From positions 271,001-335,000 of the forward strand of contig NAJO01000011.1 in NCBI GenBank assembly GCA_002077065.1: DNA of 64,000 bases, in the 5' to 3' direction. The notes under the pieces are model-generated. The model was not told the DNA's origin, ran no database searches, and was given only the letters and a program-made list of their open reading frames with translations. Every line of letters starts with the position of its first letter. Position 1 is the first letter of the stretch. The DNA is from Cryoendolithus antarcticus (taxonomy: Eukaryota; Ascomycota; Dothideomycetes; Cladosporiales; Cladosporiaceae). Positions 39,584 to 49,759 of the stretch are shown here, piece by piece. A program made the translations under genes and the position numbers.

Positions 39584-40988
39584 CTAGTAGCACTGGCTGT
39601 AGTAAGGGTTGATCACGTGGCAAGTGTAAGGGCTCGCGCACGATGTGGCGCCGGTCCATCCGGTACCACCGCACCTGTGAAGGTGTTAGTATGCGTACTG
39701 CACGTAGCATGAGTTGACATGGTTGACTTACTGTCCCCACTGAGCTGCACCTCCGGAGCTTGCTGCGGTGGTCGTAGCAGCGGCTGTGGTCGTGGCGGCA
39801 GCCGTAGTCGAGGCTGGCTTGGTGGTCGTGGCCGGAGCAGAGGTAGACGATGCCGCCTGGCTCGTGGTGGTAGAGACGGCAGCCGCACCGAGGTACGAGA
39901 TGATGGAGTTGTACGCGGCCTTTGGTGCGAAGCTATTGTCGAACAGCAGCGGGGTGTTGGACGATCGCCACGAGTCTTGGTCACGAACACCCCAGCTGGT
40001 GATGCCGACGCAGTTGCTCTGTGCCAAGCAAGCCTTCACAACGTTCAAGTAATCAGATGGGGCAGCGCCAACAATGTCGAGCTCAGTAACGGCACACTCG
40101 GAGGCAGCGGCGCAGAGGGCAGAAAGGGCACCATCCTGGGTGGTGGAGCCGGGGAACTGCGAGCCAGCGGAGAGATGGCATTGCGAGCCGATACCATCGA
40201 TGGGAACACCCGCGGCGATCCACTTCTTCACGTACTTGATCAAACCGGTGGTCTTAGCGTAGGTGGCGCTGTCGAGGTTGTAATCGTTGATGTACAACTT
40301 GGCGTACGGATCCGCAGCACGCGCGGCCTTGAAGGCGATGCTGACATAGTCCTCGCCGATGACATTGAGGAAGACATCGCTTCTCAGCGTTCCGTCCTCG
40401 TTGAAGATCTCGTTGGTCACGTCCCACTTTGAAGAACGTCAGCTTCATTCTAGCCAGAGTACATCCAGAGACAACTTACAGCGTAGAACTTGCCCTTGTA
40501 GCGCGTGGCCTCGGTCGTGACGTGATTTTGCACGACCGAGATCAAGGTGTTCTTGTCCGAAATTGCGCTGACCCAGCTTGGCAGCTGCGAGTGCCAGAGC
40601 AAGTTGTGGCCACGGACGAGCTTGTTGTTCGTGGCCGCCCAGTTGGCGAGGTAGTCGGCACCCGAAAAGCTGAATTGACCACGCGATGGCTCAATGGCAT
40701 CCCACTTCATCGAGTTCTCCGGAGTAACCTGACCAAAGTCTTGCTGGATCGTGCCGGCGGTGCCAGAGTTGCTGAGGGTGCCTGAGTCGGCGCAAGTACC
40801 CCAGTACCTGTGATCATCAGCGCCAGGCGCTCATGGGCGTGTCCATTCGTTACTCACTTCTTGCCATGCTTCTTGAAGGCAGCATCAATGCTGTTGGAAG
40901 CGGCGCGCTCAGAGAGGCCCGCAGGAATAGCCGTCGCTGATGCGAGCGACAGCACAGATAGTGCAGCTAACGACTGTGTGAACAACAT
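39584..40988 (-). CDS. secreted GH10 endo-1,4-beta-xylanase with C-terminal CBM1
   Basis: Four exons (40988-40858, 40807-40480, 40426-39732, 39674-39584) encode 414 residues with agreeing phases. The N-terminus is a signal peptide ([20 protein letters not shown]). The GH10 barrel includes [20 protein letters not shown] and [15 protein letters not shown]. The catalytic acid/base Glu is in WDVTNE (E159) and the nucleophile Glu in TELDIVG (E268). [18 protein letters not shown] is the conserved sugar-binding end. A Thr/Ser/Ala-rich linker leads to a CBM1 ([19 protein letters not shown]) on its own last exon. The enzyme cleaves xylan in plant cell walls outside the cell. GH10 followed by CBM1 is a usual fungal arrangement, although CBM1 is also found at the N-terminus. 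Confidence 0.95.
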
Positions 40989-41973
40989 GTTGAGAGAATC
41001 GCTCCAGGCGTTTCGGTTGTAGTAGACTCGTGTGTGAATGAATGAAAGTGGTGATCGATCGAAACGACGGGGATGGTTCACCTACAATACCTATATATGC
41101 TCATCACAACGGAGGAGGATCTCTTGCAATCTCGGTCGGACCGCTATGGACGTGAGTCTGGAAGCGATACTTCTGAAACGACAGTCGAAGTACAGAGACA
41201 TGGCTAGGACGGACCGCGAAGCCCCATTTACCCAGCGCGAGGCGCGCAGCGAACGTAGCGCCGCATGATGGCTTAAGATTTGACCACGTGTAGATCGTCC
41301 TGGGGTACTCGCGGATCGTGCAACGTGATCTCGTGGCGACTCGGACATTAGTGAGGTGATGCACTTTGCATTGATTGCTACAGCTCGTTTGCGCGCGTAC
41401 ATGTCGGTAGTAGCAATGCAGGGAATCTCGTCGGGAGATGTGGAGGCGGAGGTGAAACTCAAGCGGGAAGGCCCGTTCCATCGCATCAGTCTCGAACGAG
41501 CACGGGCGAAGCCCTGTCGTTTGCGGCGAGTTTGATTCCGAGGACCACGAGGGACTAAATAGCCGTGTGAAATATATTACTGCCAAGGACGTACTACTAG
41601 TCTTCACAGTGGCAAAGGGATCTGCTCCACAATCTTGACCCCGGATCACCTAGGCACGCGCAAAGAGCACTCTGTTGGTGGCACTACTTGAATTACTTTG
41701 GCAATAGCTTAGCCTCGATGCCCAGCCGGTAGAATGTAGAGGGCTTCTAGAATGACTGACAGGTGACACTGACATTCACACTCTGCCCATACCTCCCTCC
41801 TAGCCTCGGCGTGCGAGCAAGATTTGTGTAGCAAGCAGAGGAAGGAGCGGAACCGCTAGATCGTTGCCGAAAGCAGAAGTCATGCTCAACGCTCAGAGAG
41901 CAGACCTGAGAGCGTGTCTATCAGTCACTGCGGTGCAGCAGCAATCGAGCATGGTTACGATCTCGAACCTCGC
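40989..41973. promoter_or_regulatory. xylanase upstream region
   Basis: About 985 nt upstream of the minus-strand xylanase start contain no credible gene. A TATA-like ATATATAG core lies at ~41091-41098, ~105 nt before the ATG. A CTGGGG word (SYGGRG, the CreA/Mig1 carbon-repressor consensus) is at ~41300. A GGCTAAG word near 41708-41714 (minus strand) resembles the XlnR site. These short matches are weak evidence; carbon repression and xylan induction are expected for such a gene. Confidence 0.4.
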
Positions 41974-43969
41974 TCAGAGTCTTACTTTGCCATCTTGTAG
42001 CTCTAACGAGCACTGCCTTGTGAACGGCTCATAAGCAGAGCCACCAGGTCGTAGCCAGAATATGCGATTTTCCCCACCACTCTTCTCAATGAGGTCAAGA
42101 TCGATACCCTCTCGCTTCGCCTGGCCCTTCTGCACCTTGAACGTGCCCGTATACGATAGTGCAGCCGTCACCCGCAGAAAGATTGGCACAGCATACCTCG
42201 GCAGCCGCTCCACAACGTGCCTCGCCAGTCCAGCCAGATCCAAGGCGTCCGCGGTCGTGCCTGCAGTCAAGACTACAGCCGCGCATCCACATCTGCCATC
42301 AGCGTTCGGAACAGCAACACCGTATACGTTCGCTTCGTCGATCTGGTGGAATGCCCCTACGACGTCGGCGACTTCATTGGTAGACACATTCTCAGACTTC
42401 CATCGGAATGTGTCGCCTAGTCTGTCCACGAAGTAGACTCGTCCGTCGTGGTCCTGACGCATCACATCGCCGCTTCGGAACCATAGATCGCCCTTCGCGA
42501 AGACGTCCCTCATCCAACGCTTCTCGGTGGATGAGGCATTCTGGTAGTAACCTGCGAAGGCTGACTCCTTCATCAGCGGGTCGATCTTGTGAACGACCTC
42601 CCCAGGCTCGTCGACAGCACTCTTCACCACTTGCCCAGCAGAGTCTCGAATCAAATCCTCGGTGTCTGGATCGATACGTAGGCGAACTTGGTTCGCACTG
42701 TTGCGATAGTCCCACAGTGCACCTCTGACTCCGATTGCACTGCGTGAGAAATCACCCCGGTTCGCGTTGAAGGTCGAGCCCATGCCATCAGTCGCAGCGT
42801 ACAGCTCATGTATCACTGGTATATTGAATCTCGATCGAAAGCGTTCCCAGACGTCCGGTCGCATGCCGTTACCCCATGCTTCGTTGACGCGATGCTGTCG
42901 CTCGAGAGGATGCGGTGGAGCATTGACGAGATATCTGCACAGCTCGCCCACGTACTGAAGTCTGTTCGCTCGACTGGCGGAGACCTCAGGCCAGAATGTT
43001 TTGTGCGAGAACTTGCGACCTAGAGTCATTGATGCTCCAGCCCACAGTACTGGCGTCGTACAGAGACCTTGCGCAGCGCCATGGTAGAGAGGCAAGCATG
43101 TGTAGAATTTGTCCGAGGGCTTCAGCTCGAGGTAGGTGGCCATGCTGCGCGCTGTGAGAAGCCAACGGCCGGTACGAAGGATTGTGCCTTTTGGCAAGCC
43201 GGTCGTGCCGGAGGTGTAGATCAGGCCTTTCGTATCGGAGACCTGTATGCCGGTACGTCGATCTTCGGGTAGGGGCGGACCGGAGGGAAGAGAGGAAACA
43301 AATGCTTCATCGAAGTACACTACCTGTACCTTCGCCTCGTCGAGCGCCGCAATAGAGGACTCGACGAGTGGTTGCAGGGATCGCTCAGTGAGCATGTATC
43401 GCGCTGAGCAGATCTAAGAGATGACTTAGCCTGGGACATAAACGCCTCGAGAAGTTCGAACGTACCCTCACGCAATGCTGCAAGGCTTCTCCCGTCAAAT
43501 TGCAATTGATCAGCGCTTGCCGTGCACCGATACCGTCGAGAGCAAACCACAAGATCAAGTACTCCGCTGAGTTCGGACCGTTCAAAGCGACCATCTCGCC
43601 CTTCTGAACATCGAGATCATTGAGCAACCAGTTGCCCACACGTTGGACATCGTCGTGGAACGCCTTATACGTCCAGGTCCTACCTTCGTACTCCAGAAAG
43701 AGGTTGCTGGCGAATTTGCCGTTGGCATGTTCTTCAAGGACGTGGTACAGTAGCAATCTATCCGCTATCTGACGCTGAGTGACAAATTGCATGCCGTCAA
43801 TGGCAGCGGCTTCGAGGCTGCCTGCACGTAGATCATGGCGGATGTGATATTTGGCATCCAGATATGCAGCTGCTGCTGTGAGGCCTGCCAGACCCGCTGC
43901 CACAGCCGGTACTTTGCAAATATTAGTAAAGCGGAGTCGAGCATGGATGTCACCCCAACGTACCAGCCA
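41974..43969 (-). CDS. fat1: FAT1-type very-long-chain acyl-CoA synthetase / fatty acid transporter
   Basis: Three exons (43969-43963, 43911-43466, 43413-41974) encode 630 residues. The first coding exon is only seven bases (Met, Ala and one base). The N-terminus is hydrophobic (AVPAVAAGLAGLTAAAAYLD), as in membrane-associated FATP/Fat1 proteins. The AMP-binding loop IYTSGTTGLPKGTI, the HELYAATDGMGS segment and the GYYQNASSTEKRWMRDVF block belong to the ANL superfamily. The motif VDRLGDTFRWKSENVSTNEV is the FATP/VLACS signature. The enzyme activates long and very-long-chain fatty acids to CoA esters at the ER, lipid-droplet, peroxisomal or plasma membrane. Length is normal (yeast Fat1 ~670). 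Confidence 0.9.
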
Positions 43970-44612
43970 TCACTTCTGCCAACCTCTCACAGCCAATTGA
44001 GCAGACAGTGGTAGTATCTGCAACATCCTACAGTGTCTTACTACAATGTATGGCATGTTCGAAAGTCGTCTGACTTGGGCCAATTTGCCTCGGCTCTGAA
44101 GTCTGATGTACTTGCGGGGCAGTACTAAGAAAGCAACTCAAGACGTTCTTCAGATCCTTCTATACTGATGGAGGCAAACAATGTAGATGATGCTGGTCGG
44201 GTCGTCAGATGGACAAGTTGCTTATACGTTCGCCTTGAGTCGATTGCGCATCGACAGCACAAAACTTTGTTCTAACCGCCAGCATGGTCTTTAGTCTGAT
44301 AGAGCTTCGTCCTCCAGCGCTGATGTTGTCCGTCGAGTAGTCTGTTCCATCGTCGACATCATTTGCATAGGTACTTGTGATCTTCGCCAGTGCGACGTGT
44401 TCCAGCGATCAAGCACTTGCATTAGTCCCAAGCTCCGTCAAGCTTTGGACCGCTGAGACAACACTCATGTTCGTGTCCGACAGCAGCTGGGGCGAGCGTA
44501 GGTGGCGCTGCGTTTGTGACAACTGCAATAGGCCCCAATGTGCACATCGAACGATACCAGAGCCAACCTTGGTCCGAAAGTTCAAGAGACTGGAGTCTTC
44601 GCGATATTATCA
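43970..44612. other. intergenic, no gene called
   Basis: About 640 nt lie between the FAT1 start and the stop of the CDK7-like gene, both on the minus strand. Overlapping short frames near 44377-44800 on the plus strand are mainly the antisense of the kinase C-terminus. The region near 43970-44150 should be the FAT1 promoter. Confidence 0.4.
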
Positions 44613-45842
44613 TCACCGCAGACCGCCACCAAAGTCGATCTTGCGCGCCACACCATCAGCCCTTCCATTCTTTGCCTCTCCGTTCTCCCTCACTGGCAGC
44701 TCGCCTCCTCGCCGAGTGAGATCCTTGCCCATGGTCTCCAGTCCTCCTCCCTTCTTCGGCAGAAGCTCCAGAGAAGTAGGACGTGGCGCTGAAGTCCAGT
44801 AGGGGTGCCTCAGAGTCTGCTCTGCACTCAGTCGCTTGTTCGGATCTAAGGCGAGCATCTTCGACAGCAGCTCAGCACCCTGCTCGCCCAATATGCGAAA
44901 TTCGGCAAGCCAGGCTGCACCAGTGCGCTGTGGGGTGACCTCAGATGTCGCTACGTAATCCGGCAGCTTACTAACACCAGGCCAATTGTCCTCGGTCGGC
45001 GAGCCAACGCGCTCGCAGATCGTGCGGATCTGACTGAGACTGCTCTCCGTGGGTGCAGGTAGGAATGGCTGACGCAGGACCAACTCAGCGAAGACGCAGG
45101 CGCAAGACCAGATGTCCACTGCGCCGCCATAGTAGGATGCCTTGAACAGCAGCTCCAACGGACGGTACCACAGCGTGATTACTTCGTGAGTCATCGCTCG
45201 CTTTTGTCCCGGATCTACAAATGTTCGCGCAAGACCAAAATCGGCGATCTTGACTTCGCCGTTCGATGCGATGAGAATGTTGTCAGGCTTGATATCACGA
45301 TGCAAGATGAAGCTCGAGTGACAGAACCACATTCCTCGCATCACCATGAGCATCCATGCCTTAATATCAGCTGGGCTGTAGCGTATCGTAGCGTCGAGGT
45401 ACAGCTGCTTCAGATCGCCACGGGGCAGATTTTCGAGGACGAGGTTCAAGTTCTGGTCCTTCGTACTGAAGACAGAGTACAGCTTGATAATGTTAGGGTG
45501 ATCAAGTTCCTGTAAACATCGAATTTCTCGAAGCGTGTCGTAGCTGATGCCGATTCTATCCTGCTCAGCAGCGATGCGGATCTTCTTGATGGCGAATGTC
45601 TTCGACGGATCACTTTTGAGAGTCGCGAGGAAAACGTCGGCGTAGGTGCCGCGACCTAGAGTCTTGCCTTTCGAGTACTTCTTTCGCTCCTGCATGTCGA
45701 GTTGCTCCGAGAGATCGGCCATGGGTGCTGCTGTTCGGGTCGTCATCGTTTTCGACTCGGACAACGCGCTGCCAGCGAGCCTCTGTCGCTTCAGGGGTGG
45801 CTCAGGTGGCACACCGTAGGCTGGTGATCTGAGAGACATCAC
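44613..45842 (-). CDS. kin28: CDK7/Kin28-type cyclin-dependent kinase
   Basis: This intronless gene encodes 409 residues. The kinase domain starts at YSKGKTLGRGTYADVFLA, with catalytic FAIKKIRI (~83-90), GISYDTLREIRCLQEL (a PSTAIRE-equivalent helix), HRDIKPDN at 181-188 and DFG at 201-203. The activation loop has MTHEVITLWYRP, with T218 in the CAK-phosphorylation position. ILHRDIKPDNILIASNGEVK matches Kin28/Crk1/CDK7. CDK7 is the TFIIH kinase that phosphorylates Ser5 of the RNA polymerase II C-terminal domain. One oddity is that the APE-equivalent motif, usually (A/P)PE, reads PLE (228-230). A ~50-residue N-terminal and ~60-residue C-terminal extension are polar. MMS and the internal Met at 41 are alternative starts. 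Confidence 0.88.
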   Translation of the reverse strand: MMSLRSPAYGVPPEPPLKRQRLAGSALSESKTMTTRTAAPMADLSEQLDMQERKKYSKGKTLGRGTYADVFLATLKSDPSKTFAIKKIRIAAEQDRIGISYDTLREIRCLQELDHPNIIKLYSVFSTKDQNLNLVLENLPRGDLKQLYLDATIRYSPADIKAWMLMVMRGMWFCHSSFILHRDIKPDNILIASNGEVKIADFGLARTFVDPGQKRAMTHEVITLWYRPLELLFKASYYGGAVDIWSCACVFAELVLRQPFLPAPTESSLSQIRTICERVGSPTEDNWPGVSKLPDYVATSEVTPQRTGAAWLAEFRILGEQGAELLSKMLALDPNKRLSAEQTLRHPYWTSAPRPTSLELLPKKGGGLETMGKDLTRRGGELPVRENGEAKNGRADGVARKIDFGGGLR

Positions 45843-46131
45843 TGCTGTGTTCGCGTTGATGGGAATCGTCCTCGAATGATCATGGTCTACGCAGATGTTC
45901 GACCCTCATCGCTCGTGCCATCGCCCATCTATTGCAGAGCACCTGCCATACACTTGAAAGTGTATCAGACGTGGACATGTGGTCTGGAAAAGTGAATGTA
46001 TGCAGTGAAGTCTACCTTCCTTAAGTTGACGAACGTCTTGGCACTCCCGAACATTGAACCTCGAAGTTTGAAGATCGACTGCAGTACCGCGGACACGGCC
46101 AACACAGATTCACCCAAACATCACCCAAACA

Positions 46132-46902
46132 ATGGCTTCCAAGCTTCCCCTCAACCTCCTCACTCACCCTCCTTCCCCACACGTTCTCCGGCCGCACCTC
46201 CGACGAGCTCTCCACGCCGGCTCCCCCTCCACGCCCTCAATACCCAAACCCACCCCCTTCGTTCCCGACCCCACCGCCTTCCTCACCCTCATAGGCCGGA
46301 ACCTCAGCGCGCATGCCTCCAAAATCCCCTCCTGGCCAGCGCTCTTCACCTACACCTCCAGCCAACTACGAGAAGCCGGCGTCGAACCGGCCCGCGCACG
46401 ACGCTACCTCCTCTGGTGGCGGGATCGGTATCGGAATGGAATAATGGGCATAGGCGGGGATCTGACGTATGTCGAGAAAGGCGTGGCGGAGCTGAGGGTT
46501 GTGGAGGTGCAGAGCGATAAGGCGGGGGATCGGGAAGCGACGGTGTCTAAGAGTGAAGGCGTCCGGAAAGTCGTGGTCAACACGCCCATAAGCGTCGCCG
46601 CTCTTTTCGATCCGGCGAACCCGAAAGCTGAAGGGGAGGATGTGGCGGAGCTGCCGATCGCTGTTGCGCCGCGGGTGGATGCTCGGGATGCGCGGCCAGT
46701 GGAGGGCGTGAAGTTCGTGCAAGGGGGCGTTATAGCGGGGAGGGGAGTGGAGTATGTCAAGGGGCATCCTGGCGTGGCGAGGATAAGGGTTACGGAGGGG
46801 CTGTGGGAGAATCGGAGGGGGCACAAGGTTGATGGGGGGGAGAGGAGGAAGGCGGAGGTGAGGGCCAAGAGGGCGGCAACGGAGAGGAAGAATGCACGGT
46901 AG
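46132..46902 (+). CDS. fyv4: mitochondrial small-subunit ribosomal protein mS41 (Fyv4, IGR motif)
   Basis: This single-exon gene encodes 256 residues. The basic N-terminus (HVLRPHLRRALHAGSPS) is a mitochondrial presequence. The IGR-motif domain is at ~46-105: DPTAFLTLIGRNLSAHASKI, then PSWPALFTYTSSQLREAGV and ARRYLLWWRDRYRNG. In yeast this protein (Fyv4/mS41) is part of the mitochondrial 37S ribosomal subunit. The C-terminal ~150 residues are rich in Val/Glu/Arg and end with a strongly basic tail typical of rRNA contact. The start lies 20 nt after an ACCCAAACA-rich leader. The gene converges on the ZW10-like gene, with stops ~80 nt apart. Confidence 0.85.
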   Translation: MASKLPLNLLTHPPSPHVLRPHLRRALHAGSPSTPSIPKPTPFVPDPTAFLTLIGRNLSAHASKIPSWPALFTYTSSQLREAGVEPARARRYLLWWRDRYRNGIMGIGGDLTYVEKGVAELRVVEVQSDKAGDREATVSKSEGVRKVVVNTPISVAALFDPANPKAEGEDVAELPIAVAPRVDARDARPVEGVKFVQGGVIAGRGVEYVKGHPGVARIRVTEGLWENRRGHKVDGGERRKAEVRAKRAATERKNAR

Positions 46903-46984
46903 AGAGATTGAGAGGAATGAACTGTAGCATACTGTACGAATGCATAGACTTCTGCATGTATGGCGGCAATCAGCCAAGATCAAG

Positions 46985-49483
46985 CTACCTGCCCCTCCTG
47001 ATCTCACCAATAGCCCTTCTCCTCAAGTCACTTTCCGCAAAAAGCGCCTCGATCAGCTCCACAACTTCCTCCCCCTCGAACTCCAAGCTCAGTTCGCCTT
47101 CACTCCACATGTACCTGATGTCCGCGAGACTGCTCTCCAAGATCTCACCCAAGTACTGGAACTTCAGCCAGGGCGGACAGTAGATGAATGTCATATCCGT
47201 AGCGCCCTCGCTCGCTACAAACAATGACTTCAGGCTTGAGATCCTGTCGCACAAGAGTCTAAGCTGCTTGGAGTCCGCTTCGGCAATGTCAGCCAGCTCC
47301 TCAACCTCGAGAGTGATCTTACCGATGATGCTGGAGAGGAGTGAGCCTAGCGATTGAAGTAAAGCAGAGGGCGCGAGGATTGGCTTCCACAGGGCGTGGA
47401 CTTCGTGCATGCGATCGACAACCTGCTGAACAGCGCTCTCGCACTCGGCTTTGTTGGGCTGCACGGTGCAGTCTGCGAAGCCCTGAGCGCCGTCCAGCAA
47501 GTCTCGAAGAATCGTACGTTGGGCGTCTAGCTCAGCGGTATACGCACGCTTTGCAAAGGTTTCGAGGGCGTTTGTATCAGCTTCCAGGCGCAGGCGAGAG
47601 GAGCGCGGTGTGTTTACTTGCCATGCGAGCAGAGAGGCGGAGAGGCAGGTAGCGTCGTTATAGATCAGCATGTTGCCGACTGGGATCTTGGCATAGGCTG
47701 TCGGAGCCGTCGCGCGGTAGATTGCTAGAGCGAGAGTGGGCAAAGTATACAGACCTTGAGCAGCGGGAGCGATAGGCGACTCTGCGTACTCGGGACCGAA
47801 CAGTGTCTGGGCGTCTTTTATGACGACTTGGATTTGGGATAAGAGCGCGGATGGGACGGCTGTCGTAGTGTAGGACTCGCGGAGAGTGACTTCACGTTGC
47901 TGAGGTTGAGCAGGCGCGATGCCATTAGTCTGCACTGGAGCTGCGCGGGTGGCAATCGGACTTGGAGGCTTGTTTGCGTCGTCGCCATCGCCCCAACCCC
48001 AAGCTTCCTCTCCTGTCTCATCGGGCTTGTCATCCAGATCGTCCGTGTCCCATGCACTAGCTTCGTCATCCTCGATCGGCGCTCGACTTGGAGCTGCAGC
48101 AGATGCAGGCGCCACATCAGTCCTCTCAGATGAACCTTCGCTGGGCTCCTCCCATGCACTGTCCCAATCGTCGTCTCCACCGTTGCCACTGGTCGCGAAC
48201 GCGTCATCTTTACCGACCATCTCAGTCTCAACTCGCTCGACAATCTTCCTCTCCTGCGATCCCGAGAAGACCAGATTCCGTACGTCTCCCAGCAGCGTCT
48301 CTCGCCTCTTGGTCAGCCACGCTCTGGGTGCACCTTCCACCCATTGGCGTACCTGATCAACACCATACCACTGAAGGCTGTCGATGAAGTCGGCAAAGCT
48401 CAACAGCTCTGTCAGCGTGACCTCGAATTCGTCGGTACGAGACATATCCAGCGGGACTGAAGGTTCAAGCCAGTGTTCTTCGAGTCGTGAGATAAGCATT
48501 GGCATGAATGTGGCGGAGTGCTGGATGCCGCTTTGATGTGGCAATCGAGAACGTAGATGACTCAAAAGAGCTTTCATACTACCGAGTATCGACGCAGTGT
48601 CGATAACCTGGGAGTCCGGCGTGCATTCCAATGCATCTGGTGTGGTACTGGAGACCGTGATCTTGCCTGACTCCCCATACCTTCCCTTGCTCAGCAGCGG
48701 TCTGAGCATAGTCCGGTCGATGTTCGTCGTCAATCGTTTCGCATATTGCTCAGCCAGACCCAGTCGCTCGGCCGCGTCGAGCACACCTTCCAGTTTGATG
48801 TCTGGCTGATTGCCCAGTTGCTTCCGTACAGTGAGTCGACTCTTGTCTCCCTCACCAGGCTCAGCGACGACAAGCTGGCCCCAATTCTCGCTCACCCGCT
48901 CGACAAGATCTTCTCTCGCGGCCCTGACTCTCTCCTGCAGCACGCCAAACGCCCTCGTGCCTTCGAAGCCCGTATTTCCCAGATCCTCCACACCAGCCTC
49001 GACCGTCTCCAGCCCCTCCACAGCATCCGTCAGCCTTCCCGCCAAGACATGCTCCCTCACCACCCCAACACCCTGATTCACCTTCCCAAACCCCCTCAAC
49101 CCCTCCCCAAGTCTCTCACTAAACCCCACCTCCGCTTCCAAAAGTCTAACCTTCCGTCCTCTCTCCTCAGCCCCCTCCCTCAACTCCTTGAGCCTCTCAG
49201 CCTCCCTGACAATCTCGCGAGCCGTCTCCCTGCTCCTCAAAATATCGGCTTGAAGATCCCGCGCGCGAGTGATCCAGGTATCGATGTCCGGCGCAGCATT
49301 TCGGCTAAGCTGGCGGATAGATGTCTTGAGAGTCTCTTGCTCGGTGCGGAGCGAGGAGATGATACTTGGCAGGGTATCGGAGGTGAGAGGGGCGGAGGAG
49401 AGGGAGGGGGAGGAGGGGTAGGCGCCAGATTGGAGGTGAGTAAGGATCGCGGGGGCGAGGGCGGTGTTGTCCACGTCGGTCAT
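46985..49483 (-). CDS. ZW10/Dsl1-type tethering complex subunit
   Basis: This intronless gene encodes 832 residues. The N-terminal ~250 residues are helical coiled coil (RARDLQADILRSRETAREIV, then EAERLKELREGAEERGRKV), as in ZW10-like proteins. An acidic, low-complexity linker containing DDDWDSAWEEPSEGS and SAWDTDDLDDKPD separates it from the C-terminal domain. IPVGNMLIYNDATCLSASLL is the ZW10 family hallmark. ZW10/Dsl1 is part of the Dsl1/NRZ complex, which tethers COPI vesicles at the ER; in animals it also acts at kinetochores. The acidic W-rich linker may correspond to the yeast Dsl1 lasso that binds coatomer (inference). Confidence 0.8.
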   Translation of the reverse strand: MTDVDNTALAPAILTHLQSGAYPSSPSLSSAPLTSDTLPSIISSLRTEQETLKTSIRQLSRNAAPDIDTWITRARDLQADILRSRETAREIVREAERLKELREGAEERGRKVRLLEAEVGFSERLGEGLRGFGKVNQGVGVVREHVLAGRLTDAVEGLETVEAGVEDLGNTGFEGTRAFGVLQERVRAAREDLVERVSENWGQLVVAEPGEGDKSRLTVRKQLGNQPDIKLEGVLDAAERLGLAEQYAKRLTTNIDRTMLRPLLSKGRYGESGKITVSSTTPDALECTPDSQVIDTASILGSMKALLSHLRSRLPHQSGIQHSATFMPMLISRLEEHWLEPSVPLDMSRTDEFEVTLTELLSFADFIDSLQWYGVDQVRQWVEGAPRAWLTKRRETLLGDVRNLVFSGSQERKIVERVETEMVGKDDAFATSGNGGDDDWDSAWEEPSEGSSERTDVAPASAAAPSRAPIEDDEASAWDTDDLDDKPDETGEEAWGWGDGDDANKPPSPIATRAAPVQTNGIAPAQPQQREVTLRESYTTTAVPSALLSQIQVVIKDAQTLFGPEYAESPIAPAAQGLYTLPTLALAIYRATAPTAYAKIPVGNMLIYNDATCLSASLLAWQVNTPRSSRLRLEADTNALETFAKRAYTAELDAQRTILRDLLDGAQGFADCTVQPNKAECESAVQQVVDRMHEVHALWKPILAPSALLQSLGSLLSSIIGKITLEVEELADIAEADSKQLRLLCDRISSLKSLFVASEGATDMTFIYCPPWLKFQYLGEILESSLADIRYMWSEGELSLEFEGEEVVELIEALFAESDLRRRAIGEIRRGR

Positions 49484-49759
49484 GGCTGGCCTCTGTGGTG
49501 TCAGGAAGCTACGGTACTAATTGAGGATGCTTGGATAAGTATAGTATAGATGGCAGTTACGATCGCGGGGCGATTCCGCGGGGCCGCCAAGACTGCATCT
49601 CGAATTTATGCCGACTGCACCATCAGGACAGCAGTGAGTACATCGATCAGCCTCGCCATACTTGACCAACGACTATCCTCAGCGCAAAGGATCAGTAATA
49701 CTTGCGCGATCCTGTAGTCTCCCACCCATAGCGAGACACAAAATCCGCATTCTGTAGCC

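Noticed and set aside
39719..40432. 237-codon plus-strand frame
   Set aside because: It is the antisense of the xylanase catalytic exon, which has both catalytic glutamates.
46366..47010. 214-codon minus-strand frame opposite mS41
   Set aside because: It is His/Pro/Leu-rich, as expected for the antisense of a basic GC-rich gene; the plus strand has the IGR motif.
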